Part shown: positions 32,695 to 45,529 of the stretch, one piece after another
How the letters are laid out: the number at the start of each line of letters is the position of its first letter
Position numbering within the stretch: position 1 is the stretch's first letter
Assembly (NCBI GenBank): GCA_030407005.1
Contig: JAUDYN010000017.1
Span: 1 to 50,416, forward strand
DNA length: 50,416 nucleotides
Reading direction: 5' to 3'
Source of the DNA: Desarmillaria ectypa
Taxonomy: Eukaryota > Basidiomycota > Agaricomycetes > Agaricales > Physalacriaceae
Program-made: the position numbers and the translations under genes
The notes under the pieces: generated by a model
The model's database searches: none
What the model was told of the DNA's origin: nothing
The model's input: the letters and a program-made list of their open reading frames with translations, nothing else

Positions 32695-33384
32695 GGTGGA
32701 GACGACCAGGGAGAAGAGGAGATCGACAAGGGAGTGGTTCAAGTTTTGTAACCACCGGACCGGGTTACCCGATCAGGTTTTTGCCTCAACCTCGCAGTGT
32801 TCACTGTTCACCAAGGTTCGGGGGTGTACGCATTATCTAAATACTCCAAGTGCCATCTTGAGCCAAAATAGCAGTTCGAACATCAACTCGCCGTTCTGAA
32901 GATGTTTGTGCGTTCTATAGCCGTCGAAGAAGCAAGAATGCGCTAAAGAACCATTCTCTCCATCATTCAGTTGTAATGAGAAAATCATTGTCGTTCGACC
33001 TAAAAAAGGGTCAATGAACTGTTTTCGAGACACTCAATTGCATACTTAAGGTAATGCCTTTGCAACATACACAGACAATTGTCTTCATGGCGACCAGATG
33101 TAGTAGAGGGAGCCCGTAAGCGAAGGCTATCGTAGACGCCAGTGAATAACAGCACGTATAATTAACTCTTCTGACCATCATTGGTTGATCATGTTCTTTT
33201 CGAAAAGATGTGACCACATCGGATCAAGGCGCGTGGGAACGAGGTAACTTTGTTAGATTGAATTCATCGACGAAGCAAACGAAACAGAGAAGGTTCAAAC
33301 ACACATACACGCTATACATTAACGGAACACTTCAGCCACCTAGCCATTCACGGAGTAGAATCCGTAAACTTTGTACGGCTCGGG

Positions 33385-34482
33385 TTAGGCTAGAAGACAG
33401 ATTCTTAGGTCCGAGCTAGATACTAATCGCGCACCACAGCGGGTGAGGATCTTGGCGTCGGACTCCGCCTCTCGACAATTGTACGCCTACATTTCCAAAT
33501 TACAAATAAGATTCAAGAGCCGAGGGGTGTAACTTACAGTGAAGATTGAGGGTAACTTCCGTCCGACAAGAAATTTGATGGTGTCGGGCCACGTTCCAGC
33601 GCTTTCCTGGGAGAGACCAGAGTTGAAAGCGACGGCAAGTTCGGGGTTTTCGAATGCCGGATTAGCACCAAGCTCATGGTATAATCTGAAAATTAGAGTC
33701 AGAATAATCGGGGTGGGGTACAACATACGTACTTGCGACGATGCTCGTGGAGACGATCACGAGACTTGATTTTACAGTCGCTGCATGAGAGTCAGACAAT
33801 GGCGCTGAGATTGGATGAAGACACCGTACGAGCATGTGTCCGTAATCATCACGTTGGAAGACCATGGCTTCATCAAATTCGGTAGTTGTAGACCATAAAG
33901 GACGAGCTTGTCGCGACATCAACGCATACCCGGAAATCTGTGAATAAATCTCTTCAAAGACTCCACGAGCGAAGGCTTCCGCTTCACACGCGCCGATGAT
34001 CCTCGGGATATTATAAGTCAAGGTAAAACTTGAAAACTCTTTGAAGAGTACTCACATGAATAGTCAACGTCTCCTTCATGGACCACGCGTCTCCCTCGTT
34101 CAAATGCTCCAATGCCCACAAAATCGTCATAGGCATCGTCAACTGGCCCGAGGTCACTCTCACCACCACAGGTCCAGGCAAATCGGTACCGAAGGCGCGC
34201 TGAACATCTTCTTGATACTCGCTCTCCCACGTTGAACCTTCTAGTGGATGTCAAACATCCTTCAAATGCTCCGGAGCCCACAGTCATTCCATTCATGATG
34301 TCTGCAAAGAGAATATCAGCACGCACTTCCTGATTGATCTGGCACTGCGCCGGTCCCTCTTCGCAGGCTTGCTCATGGTAGATATGGCAAATCGTTTCCC
34401 GATATTCGTCACAGCAATAGAAAGTCATTTTACGTTCCGGGCAAGATGAAAGAGAGGAGAAGCGGAGTGGGAAGGGTTTCAT
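33385..34482 (-). pseudogene. MYND-finger, MSS51-like protein gene, probably inactive
   Basis: Minus-strand pieces in family order: a MYND-like Cys/His segment (FYCCDEYRETICHIYHEQAC, with Tyr where a metal-binding Cys is usual), then YQEDVQRAFGTDLPG and MPMTILWALEHLNEGDAW, then GVFEEI, CSDCKIKSRDRLHEH, ELAVAFNSGLSQES, and a last exon with AYNCREAESDAKIL ending at 33385. These match the C-terminal domain of fungal MYND proteins related to mitochondrial translation factor Mss51. Exons do not join in phase after LTIH. A one-base shift separates GVFEEI from the following HRFPGMR, and an in-frame TGA follows MR. Two lesions plus an altered finger argue for a pseudogene. Exon limits upstream of 34482 are unknown. 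Confidence 0.72.
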
Positions 34483-37472
34483 TCGGAGGAGTCGGTCAGT
34501 CCTGGCGCTGAAAAGACGTCACTGTGAGGTTTTTATGTGGTGAGAATGTATAATATACCAAGTCATGCAATGGGGTTGGAATGTCAAACGATTCTGTTCT
34601 GCGGTATTCAATGGACGTCCTTCCTTGCGAAAGGGCGAGGAGAAGAGCGCGTACAACGTGATACCTTTGTATTCAGGCCTTCAGTTTTAAAGCATGAGTA
34701 GCAAGCCTGACAGTAATCGGCAGTCAAAAGAGGAATACGATTCATCATGGTGGTAGAATACAAAGGTCAGGACTGCCGAGCGTTGAATTCGGTTTTCGGA
34801 ACTTCGGCCCGACTCACCCCCTTAGCTGTGAACCACGAGTGTGCGTCCCTTGACTCCTAGATTCCTCATACGTTATTCTGTGTTCTAGATTCTGCTGTCC
34901 AGGAGGGAGATTTGGCGGCTCTGAAGATATCGTATCCAGTTGCGGTATTGTGTCTTCCCTGGTTTCCGTACAAGCTTGACAAAGGGTCGAGGCTTTAAAT
35001 TTGTTCGGACGATCTGGAGGCGCGTTTCGGCCATTGCGAGGAATCTGACGTACACTCACTGTACCACTACATCGAAGATCAATGTCAATGGCTTTTATTG
35101 AATCGGAATGGACCATGGCTCTCTTAGACTCCATTTCAGCTCTTAGACTTCATTTCAGCACTCGAATGTCAATCTGTTGCCGTGGCGCCATGCGTCATGG
35201 GCCGGATGTCGGTATTTAAGCAACAACTACGACTTTAAGCGCACTCTACCGCCCTACTTCTCCACCTTGTCACTGTCTTGCTCATCAGAAAAGACAGCGT
35301 GTTACGACGGACTTCCTCCATATCAACGCCACCTGGGGTTCTTCCAGATAAATACTCATTTTTAGAAGTGGATCTCATTCATTTTGTTGAGAACCTGTTC
35401 TTTGTTACCGTTCACACTGCTTCTGACAGTGCTGTTGATCTTCTAAATGGTCAAGCAGCATATTGAAAACACGCCGCTACGTGCACGAAAACGAATACTA
35501 GCTGCTTCTTAGCTCCGGATGCAGGTCCATTCCCTTTACCCCACCCGGTCAGATGGCTGCCTTCTCGTCTAGACCAGTTTTTGCGCTGTCATATCCTTGT
35601 GTCGTTCATCGATAATCTCAGCGTTAAAGTTACAGCTATGTGCCCAATGCGAGCGTGGTCGCTTGGATTCCAACAACGCATTCGACCATAAAGACAGGCC
35701 GATGGTGGGTATATAGTGAGCTTCTCAGAATTTGCATCATTTGCCGTGGTGTCAGGCCGTTTCTCGCATGCTTGTGGATCTAATCAGTCAGCACTATCCC
35801 CTCGCTTAATTCGCCGGCAAGGGGGACTAGAATACAGAAGTCTTGAATACAGCTGTCAAAGCAGCCTTCATCTTGGAATTTGAAGTGCGCCTGTGCTTCT
35901 GATACTGTTCGAACGCTCCGCGCTCAGTCCTACGAGTCAGTATAAACGAACCACTGACAGTACTGATTATCTTCTGGCCGGGATAGTACAGACGGGGCCA
36001 ATTCATAGAGCGTGACCCGTGAGTGCTCTGAATTATCGCCGGGTGGACATGTCCGTTTACATCTGAGCATTAGAAGCAAGAGAGAACGAAAGTCTGGTGA
36101 CAAGGAGACGGGACAGGCGTTTTTCTTTTGAATCAGATCCATTGTAATCGGCCAAGTATATAAGCCTCGCCAACTTTGGTTTCCCGGAAATGGTTTGCTT
36201 ATTCTCACCCAATTATAGATTCTGAATGGTATGTCATCCATGCAGACTACACGAGCTAGCCCGTAATACCGATACCTGAACACGGCCCGTGCCCCTCCCA
36301 TTAATCCCAACGAATCTCGTAACCAGAAATTCGTACATTTCATCTTCGTAGCACGAGCAATCAATTTTGTCCGGGCCGTTCGGGAATGTACCTAGAGTCG
36401 CATCTTGAAAAGTTCCTGGGAAGTGGGGGGATGAGATAATGTAGATTTGAAAATATATATTCGAGCACATGTCACCAGCGATTGGATCTGGTCTGATCTG
36501 GTCTGAATTGTTGTCCAATGTCAGTGACACTGACATGGCGGTCAAAGTCTTCCTTTTGCAGGACGGTTGCAAGGGTCGCCAAGCCAAAAAGCTGCCGGTC
36601 GAGGATTTGTCCCAATGACTGTATGTCAGGTACCGGAGGTCGGGAGATACCGCGGCACTGAGCCGCCAACTGACCACTGTAAGCAGAGGGAAGGAATGAT
36701 GCTTGGAACTGGAATGGTCGTGAGCGTTGCAGGTGGACCGTGGGAGACATCCCAATCCGAATTGAAGGACGCCACGCAATTCTGGCCTTGTTTGTCGGGC
36801 CAGGAGGAATAGGCAATTATTATGACTACTGCTTCTATCAGGGGCGAAGGAAGCAATTTGCCGGAACGATCATCCACGTAGAATGGTTGGTTCCGTTCTA
36901 CATCATGGTGCGGAACGAATAGAAACGAGTGGATTGAATATCATTCTTTTCAGTAAAATCAGATTCAGGAATACTTGATATGAAATCTCACGATACCTGA
37001 ATCTGAGGGGGGAACCCATGTCGTATCATACACCCTTGCCGATCTAGGGTAATTCGTATCAGAAATTTTCTACATAACAGGCCATCAGTATGGCGTGTGA
37101 ATCGTTGGACTTGTACAAAATCCCGACCTTCGACTTTCTATAGAAACATTTATGAAGCTTCTTCAGGCGAGGAAGCCACCACCGTTCCATCAACATCTAA
37201 AGTGTAAGTGGCCGAATTACACATAAAAATGAAGGGACGAACGTTTCGGCTCGTATTTTGGCCCCATCGGGTATAATCTGAGTTAAAAGTCAGAGCTTGA
37301 CAACGCCGAATGGGGCCCGTGCTACAGAAAGGCAACGAAATTTTGCATATGTCAGCGGGGCCCTGAACGACTACACATTCCTTAAATCAACCAGCATGAG
37401 CGGCGCTACGTTTCCTTCCAACGTATCTATTCCTTCGTTCTTGTTCTTTCCCTTCCGTTGCTGTCTCCGACG
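34483..37472. other. Gene-poor interval before the transporter
   Basis: No gene can be supported over 3 kb. Minus-strand frames at 36779-36234 and 36364-35930 are fairly long but show no domain and overlap each other. A minus-strand frame at about 37370-37150 (ending TYTLDVDGTVVASSPEEAS) could be the end of an unrecognised gene. At 36960-37005 a 10-bp perfect inverted repeat (CAGATTCAGG / CCTGAATCTG) encloses 26 bp. The last 100 bases are CT-rich, as in fungal promoters. Confidence 0.4.
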
Positions 37473-40400
37473 ATGAGCACGCTGGATCCCAACGAAAAGC
37501 TGGCAGAAAGGATCTCAGCTGACCATGAATCTGCTGTTACAGCCTACGATGCCGACCCATTTCCAGAGGATGCAGAGCGAGAAATTGTGCAGCTGGCGAG
37601 GTCATTGACGAATGCCTCTCTAGCGGGGCAGGGCCTCCATGACGACGACAATCCATTTGAGGGCAGCACTGACCCACGCATGGATCCCCGGTCCGGTAAA
37701 TTTGATTACCACTTGTGGATTCGCTCTATTCTTCAGATAACCTCGCGCGACCCCGACCGATATCCTCATCGTACGGCTGGCATCAGCTTTCAGAATTTAA
37801 ATGTGTATGGCTACGGGAAACCCACTGACCACCAAAAGACCGTTGGGAATGTGCTGCTCGACATGCCCAAGATGGTCGGGGGTGTGCTTGGAAGCAAGGG
37901 CCGGAGGATAGATATTTTGAGGGATTTTGAAGGCGTGCTTAAGCATGGCGAGATGCTGGTTGTTCTTGGTCGTCCTGGCAGGTGCGTTGACTTTTTTTTC
38001 TGTATCCAGCTGGGCGTGACGATATTTCTTGCAGTGGTTGTACGACGTTGCTCAAGACCATATCTGGTGAAACACACGGATTCTTTGTCGAGAAGGACGC
38101 CAAGATTAACTATCAAGGTTAGTTCCATTTTTACAGTCGTGTGAGCTTATTCTGACCATCTTTCCAGGTATTCCATGGAAGACAATGCACCGCGATTTTC
38201 GCGGAGAAGTTGTTTACAATGCGGAGACTGACGTCCATTTCCCCAATCTCACCGTTGGACAAACCTTGTCCTTTGCTGCTCGTGCTCGGACACCTCGCAC
38301 TCGTCTCCCTGGTGTCTCGAGGGACATGTGGGCTGAACACATGCGGGACGTCGTAATGACGGTGTTTGGTCTGTCTCACACGTTGAACACTAAGGTCGGA
38401 AATGACTTTGTTCGTGGTGTTTCCGGTGGAGAACGCAAACGTGTCAGTATCGCAGAGGTGGCGCTTAGCGGTAGCCCGCTACAGTGCTGGGATAACAGTA
38501 CTCGTGGTCTTGACAGCGCAACAGCACTAGAGTTTGTCAAGACTGTTCGGCTATCCACCAAGTACGTGGGCGCTACTGCTGTTGTTGCGATTTATCAGGC
38601 TTCTCAGGACATCTACGATGTGCGTAACGTTATGATTCTTGATTAGCGCCCCACTAATTACATTCTACAGATCTTCGATAAAGCCGTTGTTCTTTATGAA
38701 GGGCGCCAAATTTACTTCGGCCGTACGGAAACTGCGAAACGGTTCTTCGTCGAGATGGGTTTCCACTGCCCGGAGCGCCAGACCACTGCAGACTTTCTGA
38801 CTTCCCTTACTAATCCCGCCGAACGTCAAGTTCGCCCCGGATATGAGTCAAAGGTTCCCCGTACACCCGATGAGTTTGCCAGAGCATGGAAGGAGAGTGG
38901 CGAGCGAAAACGTCTATTGCAGGAGATCGACGAATTTGACAGGGAATACCCTGTTGGCGGTGATCAGCTCGACAAGTTCCGAGTTTCACGGAAAGCTCAG
39001 CAGGCAAAGGGAATGTGAGTGGACCTTGGGCAACTTTGCATTCGTCGTTTTCTAACTTCCGTTTGTAGGCGCGCTAAGTCCCCGTATACCCTCTCTATGC
39101 CTATGCAAATAAAGCTATGCCTTCACCGTGGCTTCCAGAGGTTGCGTGGAGACATGACTCTGTTCTTCACTGCCCTGTTCGGAAACTTTATCATGTCGTT
39201 GATCATCTCCAGTATTTTCTACAACCTTCCCAAGGACACCAGCAGTTTCTACAGTCGCGGGGCACTGCTTTTCTTCGCTATCCTTATGAACGCTTTCAGT
39301 TCCGCCCTCGAAGTTAGTTTTTCAGACCCCTATCTTCATATAGGAACGTTCAATCTAACGATAATTGATAGATTCTTACATTGTACGAGCAACGCCCTAT
39401 CGTCGAGAAACATTCGCGTATGGCGTTCTATCATCCATCTTCCGAAGCTGTTGCCTCCATGATTTGTGATCTACCTTCGAAGATCCTCACGGCCATAAGC
39501 TTCAATACGGTTCTCTACTTCATGACCAACCTGCGTCGTTCAGTGGACGGGTTCTTCGTCTTCCTTCTCTTCTCGTTTCTGTGTACTTTGGCGATGTCCA
39601 TGATTTTCCGGACCATCGGTGCACTGTCGCGGACAATTTCCCAGGCCATGGCTCCCGCTGCTATTCTCATTCTTGCGTTGGTTATCTACACAGGCTTCAC
39701 GATCCCTACATCTGGAATGCACGTCTACTTCCGATGGATCAACTATATTGATCCCATCGCTTATGCGTTCGAGAGTCTGATGGTCAACGAGTTCGATGGT
39801 CAGCGATATCCTTGCTCCGTCTACGTACCGTCAGGACCATCGTACTCTGATGTCGGCCCCACAAATCACATTTGTTCGACGACAGGATCTGAGGTTGGTT
39901 CAAGTTTCGCGTTGGGCACCCGGTATCTCGAAGAAACCTTTAAGTACCGTCGTTCGCATCTCTGGAGGTGGGTAAAGCCGAGTACGACAGATGAACTTCC
40001 ATATACTGACGTCAGTCTTTCAGGAACCTTGGCATCATCATTGGCTTCATTTGCTTCTTCTGCTTCACCTACGTAACGGCGACTGAGTACATCACCGCAG
40101 CCAAGTCCAAGGGCGAAGTTCTCGTGTTCAGACGTGGGCACCTACCTCCCAAACCCAGCAAGGCTGATGACGAAGAGGCTGATGGCGATGCACTTGATGA
40201 GAATAATACTTCTTTGGCACATCAGCAGGACCGAGCAGTTGGGGCACTTCAGAAGCAGACAGCTATCTTCCATTGGGAAGATGTCTGTTATGATATTAAG
40301 ATCAAAGGTGAACCGAGACGACTGTTGGATCACGTCAATGGTTGGGTCGAACCGGGTACATTAACTGCTCTCATGGTAGGTTTAGTTTCACAGTGCGAAG

Positions 40401-42527
40401 TGATCTATCGTTAATTTTAATTGTGATGTAGGGTGCTTCTGGTGCTGGTAAAACAACCTTGTTGGATGTGCTGGCGAGCCGTGTTACTATGGGTGTTGTT
40501 ACGGGTTCTATGCTGGTTGATGGTCACCAACGGGACAGCTCATTCCAACGCAAAACAGGTTATGTCCAACAACAGGTGGGTGTCCCCTTCAGTATGTTTG
40601 CTGGGATGGTACTAAACGTACTCCCAGGATTTACATCTCCAGACGTCGACTGTTCGGGAGGCTCTTGAGTTCAGTGCCAAGTTACGGCAACCAAAGCACA
40701 TCTCGGACGCCGAGAAAGTGGCATACGTCGAAGAAGTCATTCGTTTGCTAGAGATGGAACCATATGCTGATGCTGTCGTCGGTGTCCCTGGTGAAGGTAT
40801 GAGCTCATTGCTTTGGTTAGCTAGCTCGGTGACTGACTGGACACAATCAGGTCTTAACGTCGAACAGCGCAAGCGTTTAACTATCGGTGTGGAATTGGCT
40901 GCCAAGCCTGAGCTATTGCTCTTCCTTGATGAACCTACTTCGGGTCTAGACAGGTACAGTTCACAAATCTCTGGTCATGATGAATGGGCCTAATGTGTAT
41001 TCCGCTTCTAGTCAAACCGCGTGGTCAATCTGCACGCTTCTCCGTAAACTAGCAAAAAATGGACAAGCCATTCTATGCACTATCCACCAGCCCTCTGCTC
41101 TCCTCTTCCAGGAATTTGATCGGCTTTTGTTCCTCGCTCGTGGTGGGCAAACAGTTTACTTTGGCGATATTGGCAGGAACTCGCAGACGTTAATTGACTA
41201 CTTTGAACGTAACGGTGCCCCGCGGTGTCCTCCTGATGCCAATCCGGCTGAATGGATGCTTCATGTCATTGGTGCCGCCCCTGGTGCTGTTGCCACCCGT
41301 GATTTTGTTGAGACATGGAAACAAAGCCCGGACCTCGTTGCGATCAAGGAGGAGTTGGCACGCAAACGCGAAAATGCTAAACCCATCGATCCCATGGCTG
41401 TCACCAACGTCAATGCTACCCGCGAGTTTTCCGCTCCTTTCTTTTCTCAGTACCTTATTTGTACATACCGGGTTTTCCAACAATACTGGCGCACTCCGTC
41501 ATATATCTATTCCAAAACGGCTCTTTCGGTTTTGACGGTCAGTCGTCTTTTTGGCTTGCTTCGATATCTTTTTTCATGGTCTTATCTTATAGGCATTGTT
41601 CATCGGTTTCTCGTTCTTCAAAGCCGACAACACTCTTCAAGGCCTGCAAAACCAAATGTTCTCCGTTTTCATGCTGATGACCATCTTTGGTAACCTGGTC
41701 AATCAAATCATGCCCCATTTCGTCACACAAAGATCGTTGTACGAGGTCCGAGAACGACCGTCGAAGACCTATTCATGGCAAGCCTTCATGTTGGCGAACA
41801 TCACAGCCGAATTGCCCTGGAACTCGCTAATGGGTGTGTTGATCTTCCTCTGCTACTATTACCCCGTGGGATTGTATGCCAACACCTACGCGACGGGCAC
41901 CACACACGAACGCGGCGCCTTGTTCTTCCTCTTCGTCTGGTCCTTCCTCATGTTCACATCGACGTTTACGGACATGATCATTGCCGGTATTAACACAGCC
42001 GAGACTGGAGGAAACATTGCCAATATGCTATTCTCGTTGACATTAGTGTTCTGCGGGTAAGTACCTTTTCTCCGTAAGATTCGGAATTGCGGCTGACTGG
42101 TATCTTTAGTGTCCTCGCTGGTCCAGACAAATTCCCCCATTTCTGGATCTTCATGTACCGCGTATCTCCATTTACCTATTTAGTCGACGGCCTGTTATCG
42201 ACAGGTCTCGCCAATACGGCGGCGAAATGCTCGGATATTGAGATTTCGGTGTTTAACCCCACGAACGGGACAACTTGCGCTGAGTACCTCGCGGATTACA
42301 TAGCCATGGCCGGAGGCAGCATCTCCAATCCCAACGCGACGTCCAACTGTCAGTTTTGTTCCGTCACATCAACGAATGCTTTCTTGGCTCAGATCAACGT
42401 GTCGTATGATCACCGATGGCGAAACTTCGGTATTTTCTGGGTGTACATCGTCGTAAATATCGCCGGCGCACTCTTCTTCTATTGGCTTGCTCGTGTACCC
42501 AAAGGCGCCAAAGCAAGGAAGATCTAG
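37473..42527 (+). CDS. Pleiotropic drug resistance (PDR) ABC transporter, ABCG type
   Basis: Full-size ATP-driven exporter of the plasma membrane, layout NBD-TMD-NBD-TMD. My model has 13 exons, all in phase, giving 1467 residues: 37473-37981, 38035-38117, 38168-38619, 38671-39014, 39069-39312, 39372-39967, 40024-40375, 40432-40575, 40628-40796, 40851-40953, 41012-41537, 41593-42056, 42110-42527. N-terminal NBD: Walker A GRPGSGCTT (about 166-174, Cys for Lys as in fungal PDR proteins), signature VSGGE (282), and WDNSTRGLD (305). C-terminal [12 protein letters not shown] (861), degenerate signature LNVEQ (966), and [12 protein letters not shown] (987-998). The two membrane domains contain the expected PDR motifs. 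The frame opens at a non-ATG codon at 37458; the first ATG is 37473. It is the largest intact gene of the window, with no lesion. Substrates are unknown. Confidence 0.97.
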
Positions 42528-43144
42528 AGGTATTGGTGTTCTACGTACTGGTAGATTTTTATGACCCTATGAAATTTATTTCCCCTGCATAACCTAGATA
42601 CTTTTGGGACTCCTTCGCAAATTCGCATACATACAGCCGCACACTTTTGGTCTAAAATTAATTACCTACATGTATTAGTATTGCAATCTATTGTGTTTCA
42701 CTGGATTTTATCTTACCGTTCTTGCTGCATCGTGCCGCTCTTTACATCTGTTCCATCTACTCCGTCATGCTTTCGCTCTGGATGCACTTGCCAGGATTCC
42801 GTACTATTTTTATTGATATATCTCGTGGTAATAATGTAGCTACACTTCTAATGAATTGATCTTCTCGCGTCTTTCCTCCTTCGTCGAGGTGGTTCATCAT
42901 ATCGACATGCACAGAATGCATACCATTCATGTTTCTAATGAACACCGACTTCGTATTTCCATTTAATGATGCCCACCTACCATTCTCCTTCATGTATGCT
43001 AATGTTCTTTTAAGCACAGGTTACTGCCCGTGATTCGTTAAACACATGGTGACTTTCGATAGACCTTCGGCCGCCGCCAGTATAAACAGACATCAAAGGG
43101 ATCATTAATGACTAAATGAATACATATTCTAAGGTATCAAGACA
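42528..43144. other. Convergent intergenic region
   Basis: It separates the 3' ends of the ABC transporter (plus strand) and the BCS1-like gene (minus strand). No gene or clear repeat is seen, and it should contain both 3' UTRs. The minus-strand frame at 42757-43017 has no domain. Confidence 0.5.
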
Positions 43145-45529
43145 TCAAAAATCATCCTCTATCACAGTTACAGTTGCCATCGTAGGGACGACTGGCATAG
43201 GAGAATGCATATTAGAACGTTTTTTGACCTTCTCTCGCATCCTCTCTAAGCGCTTAGCTTCCCTCTCTCGCTGCTCTCTCCGCTCCTGCCTTCCCTTCTC
43301 AATCCAAGTGTTAATGTCATCCACAGCCTGCCTAGGTTGTTTCTTATGAGCTAGCAGGTATCCCTGTAACTCGGCCGTGGAGAATTCATCAGAGGGAATC
43401 TGATCCGCGAAGTTCCTAGCATATTGTTCTATTGAATCCCCCTTCTCGACCATGATGCCAAGGTCCGGTAAGCGGCTTTCAGGGAAAAACCGAGAATAAA
43501 GTGCTTCAGCCTGCTCACGAGTCGCGAGGCTGTAGGGAACCTTCCTGTCGATACGCCCGGGCCGAAGGAGAGCGGCATCGAGTCGGTCAATGTAATTTGT
43601 CTGTGTGATTTTGTAGCAGAGCATTAGATGCCTGTCACCAACCGGAAAAGGGTACTTTGAGGGAACTTACCGTAGCGAAAAACAATTTGCCTTCCTCGCT
43701 ACCTACGCCGTCGATGACGTTCAACAATCCAGAAAGCGTGACGAGGGATCGTCGATGGTGTGGAGGCTGGGAGTAAAGGTCGTATGCGATGTATTGATTA
43801 TGCAAGAGGTCCTCTTCTCGATCTTCGCGGGACGGGAAGGCACAATCGATATCTTCAATTAGAAATATTGAATGTTTGGGCACGGCTGAGGCCGCGCGTT
43901 GAAGGAATGAGTCATCCACGCTGTTTTTCACCGTCAGATGCTTCGGATCCAAAGGACCATACGCTGGAGGTAAGACCACATACTAGTTTGACGCTAATGA
44001 AAGCGAGTATATCTCGAATCCCAATTCGCCTGCCTAAAGAAATGATGATGATAAGATAAGGATGTCTTTAGCCAAGTATAGGCGTGCAGCTTCACCAATG
44101 CGTAAATGGTCGAACCTGGATCAGCATCAGCATCAGAATATGTATTAAGAGATCTGCAAACGGTGCTACATACTCTTTCCGGTTCCCGGGGGCCCGTAAA
44201 GCAGGATGCCCATCCGATGCGGGATTCCAGCCTTGTTGTACCATTGCTCCGAGTCGATGAACTCCCGCGCGTCTTGTATGAGCGATTGTAAAACACCTTC
44301 CCGCAGAACGATAGATTCCAAGGGGCGCTTAGGCTTCCGCTTTACGTCAGCCCACATACCACCTCTCCCGTAGTTGTGCCCCATCTGAACACGAGATTAG
44401 CGCTGAATAAATGTAACACGGGAGACGGCCGGCTACCACCATGGCTTCTGTAGAATGGACAATGACATTGGGCTTGCTGACGTTGATATATCGACGCCGT
44501 GCCTCTTCCACGAGTCTCGAGAGGATGCTCATGTCCATTGTATACACACTGTGGGGATCAATAAATTCTGCGCCTTGGTAGAGAGAGCCCGACTCACGTT
44601 ATATAGATCGTACCACCACCACTTGGAGGTCCGCCTGCGGTACGGTTGCCAGTAAAAAAACCAGGTGTACGCTTGATTTCCAACCAGTAACCTTCCCATC
44701 GGAATAGTTGGGGGTTAGCATATTCGGGCACATATTCTGCGTTTCCTTGTATACTTTCAGGCCCTGTTTCGATGGACCACTCGCGCTTCGAGCTTTTCGC
44801 AGTTACACGGAAATCCCGAGACCGTTTCCAGACTTTTTCTTGCGTCTATTCCAAATGTAAGCGGCATTCTACAGGAAGAATATGAATCCGTTCTTGTGAT
44901 AAACGGGGGAAGGTGATTCCGTCGAAACTGAAGTATACGTTGGATCAACTCAGGGATCGAACTGGTTCCAAAATGTATACGTTCGTACGGGATTCGCTTG
45001 ACTATCAAGCCCTCGGCAGGACAAAAACAGAAATTATTTCGTACCAGAAAATGAACAATCCACTCATAGGTAGGATCCCCTTGGTCAAACCTGGCCGTTA
45101 TGGAATATTCTGAAACATATTGAGAACAGATTTAATGCTTTGCGAAATGAAGGACTCACGAAACCGAACACGCTCCATGAGCCACTGGCACAGTCTGCGC
45201 CCGGTTTCAATTATAGACCCTAACGCCAGTAGCCTGAAGCTGTCCCAAATGTACTGAATGTTTGGTGAACAATGCCCCTAGACCAAAGAGCGACGAGAAT
45301 CCTATGAAATGATTGACCCAGGATGGTCCAGCTGACAAGTTCCTACCCGCCTGGGTGTATTCCATCGAGGGAGGAGCTGAATACATGACCATGGGGTCCA
45401 TGGTAGGCTTTGAGGGAGAAGGATCAGGAAGGGAAATTTGAGTCCAACTTGCTCGGCCGCTCTAATATACCAGCGAGACGCCATCAATACGTCAACGTAT
45501 ACCAATGTAGCCGCCACGAGGCTCTCCAC
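43145..45529 (-). pseudogene. BCS1-like AAA+ ATPase gene with damaged 5' end
   Basis: Encodes the Bcs1-type membrane-anchored AAA ATPase family common in mushrooms. From VRFR at 45160 onward the exons join in phase: 45109-45045, 44845-44598, 44548-44440, 44384-44174, 44115-44096, 44033-43984, 43920-43671, 43600-43145. They carry the BCS1-N region (RDFRVTAKSSKREWS), Walker A GPPGTGKSS split by an intron and followed by a 20-nt exon, Walker B IFLIEDIDCAF, GLLNVIDGVGSEEGK, and RPGRIDRK, then a Lys/Arg-rich tail. The 5' part is broken: the family start MES reads GTG-GAG-AGC at 45529, and the first ATG is 45484. One frame shift lies between SLPWTP and MVMYSAPP (about 45400), another between LGQLQ and LLALGSIIETG (about 45230). 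I judge it a recent pseudogene; sequencing error is the alternative. Confidence 0.78.

Noticed and set aside
35930..36779. Two overlapping minus-strand frames of 144 and 181 codons
   Set aside because: No motif, no consistent splice model and mutual overlap, so they cannot be supported as genes.
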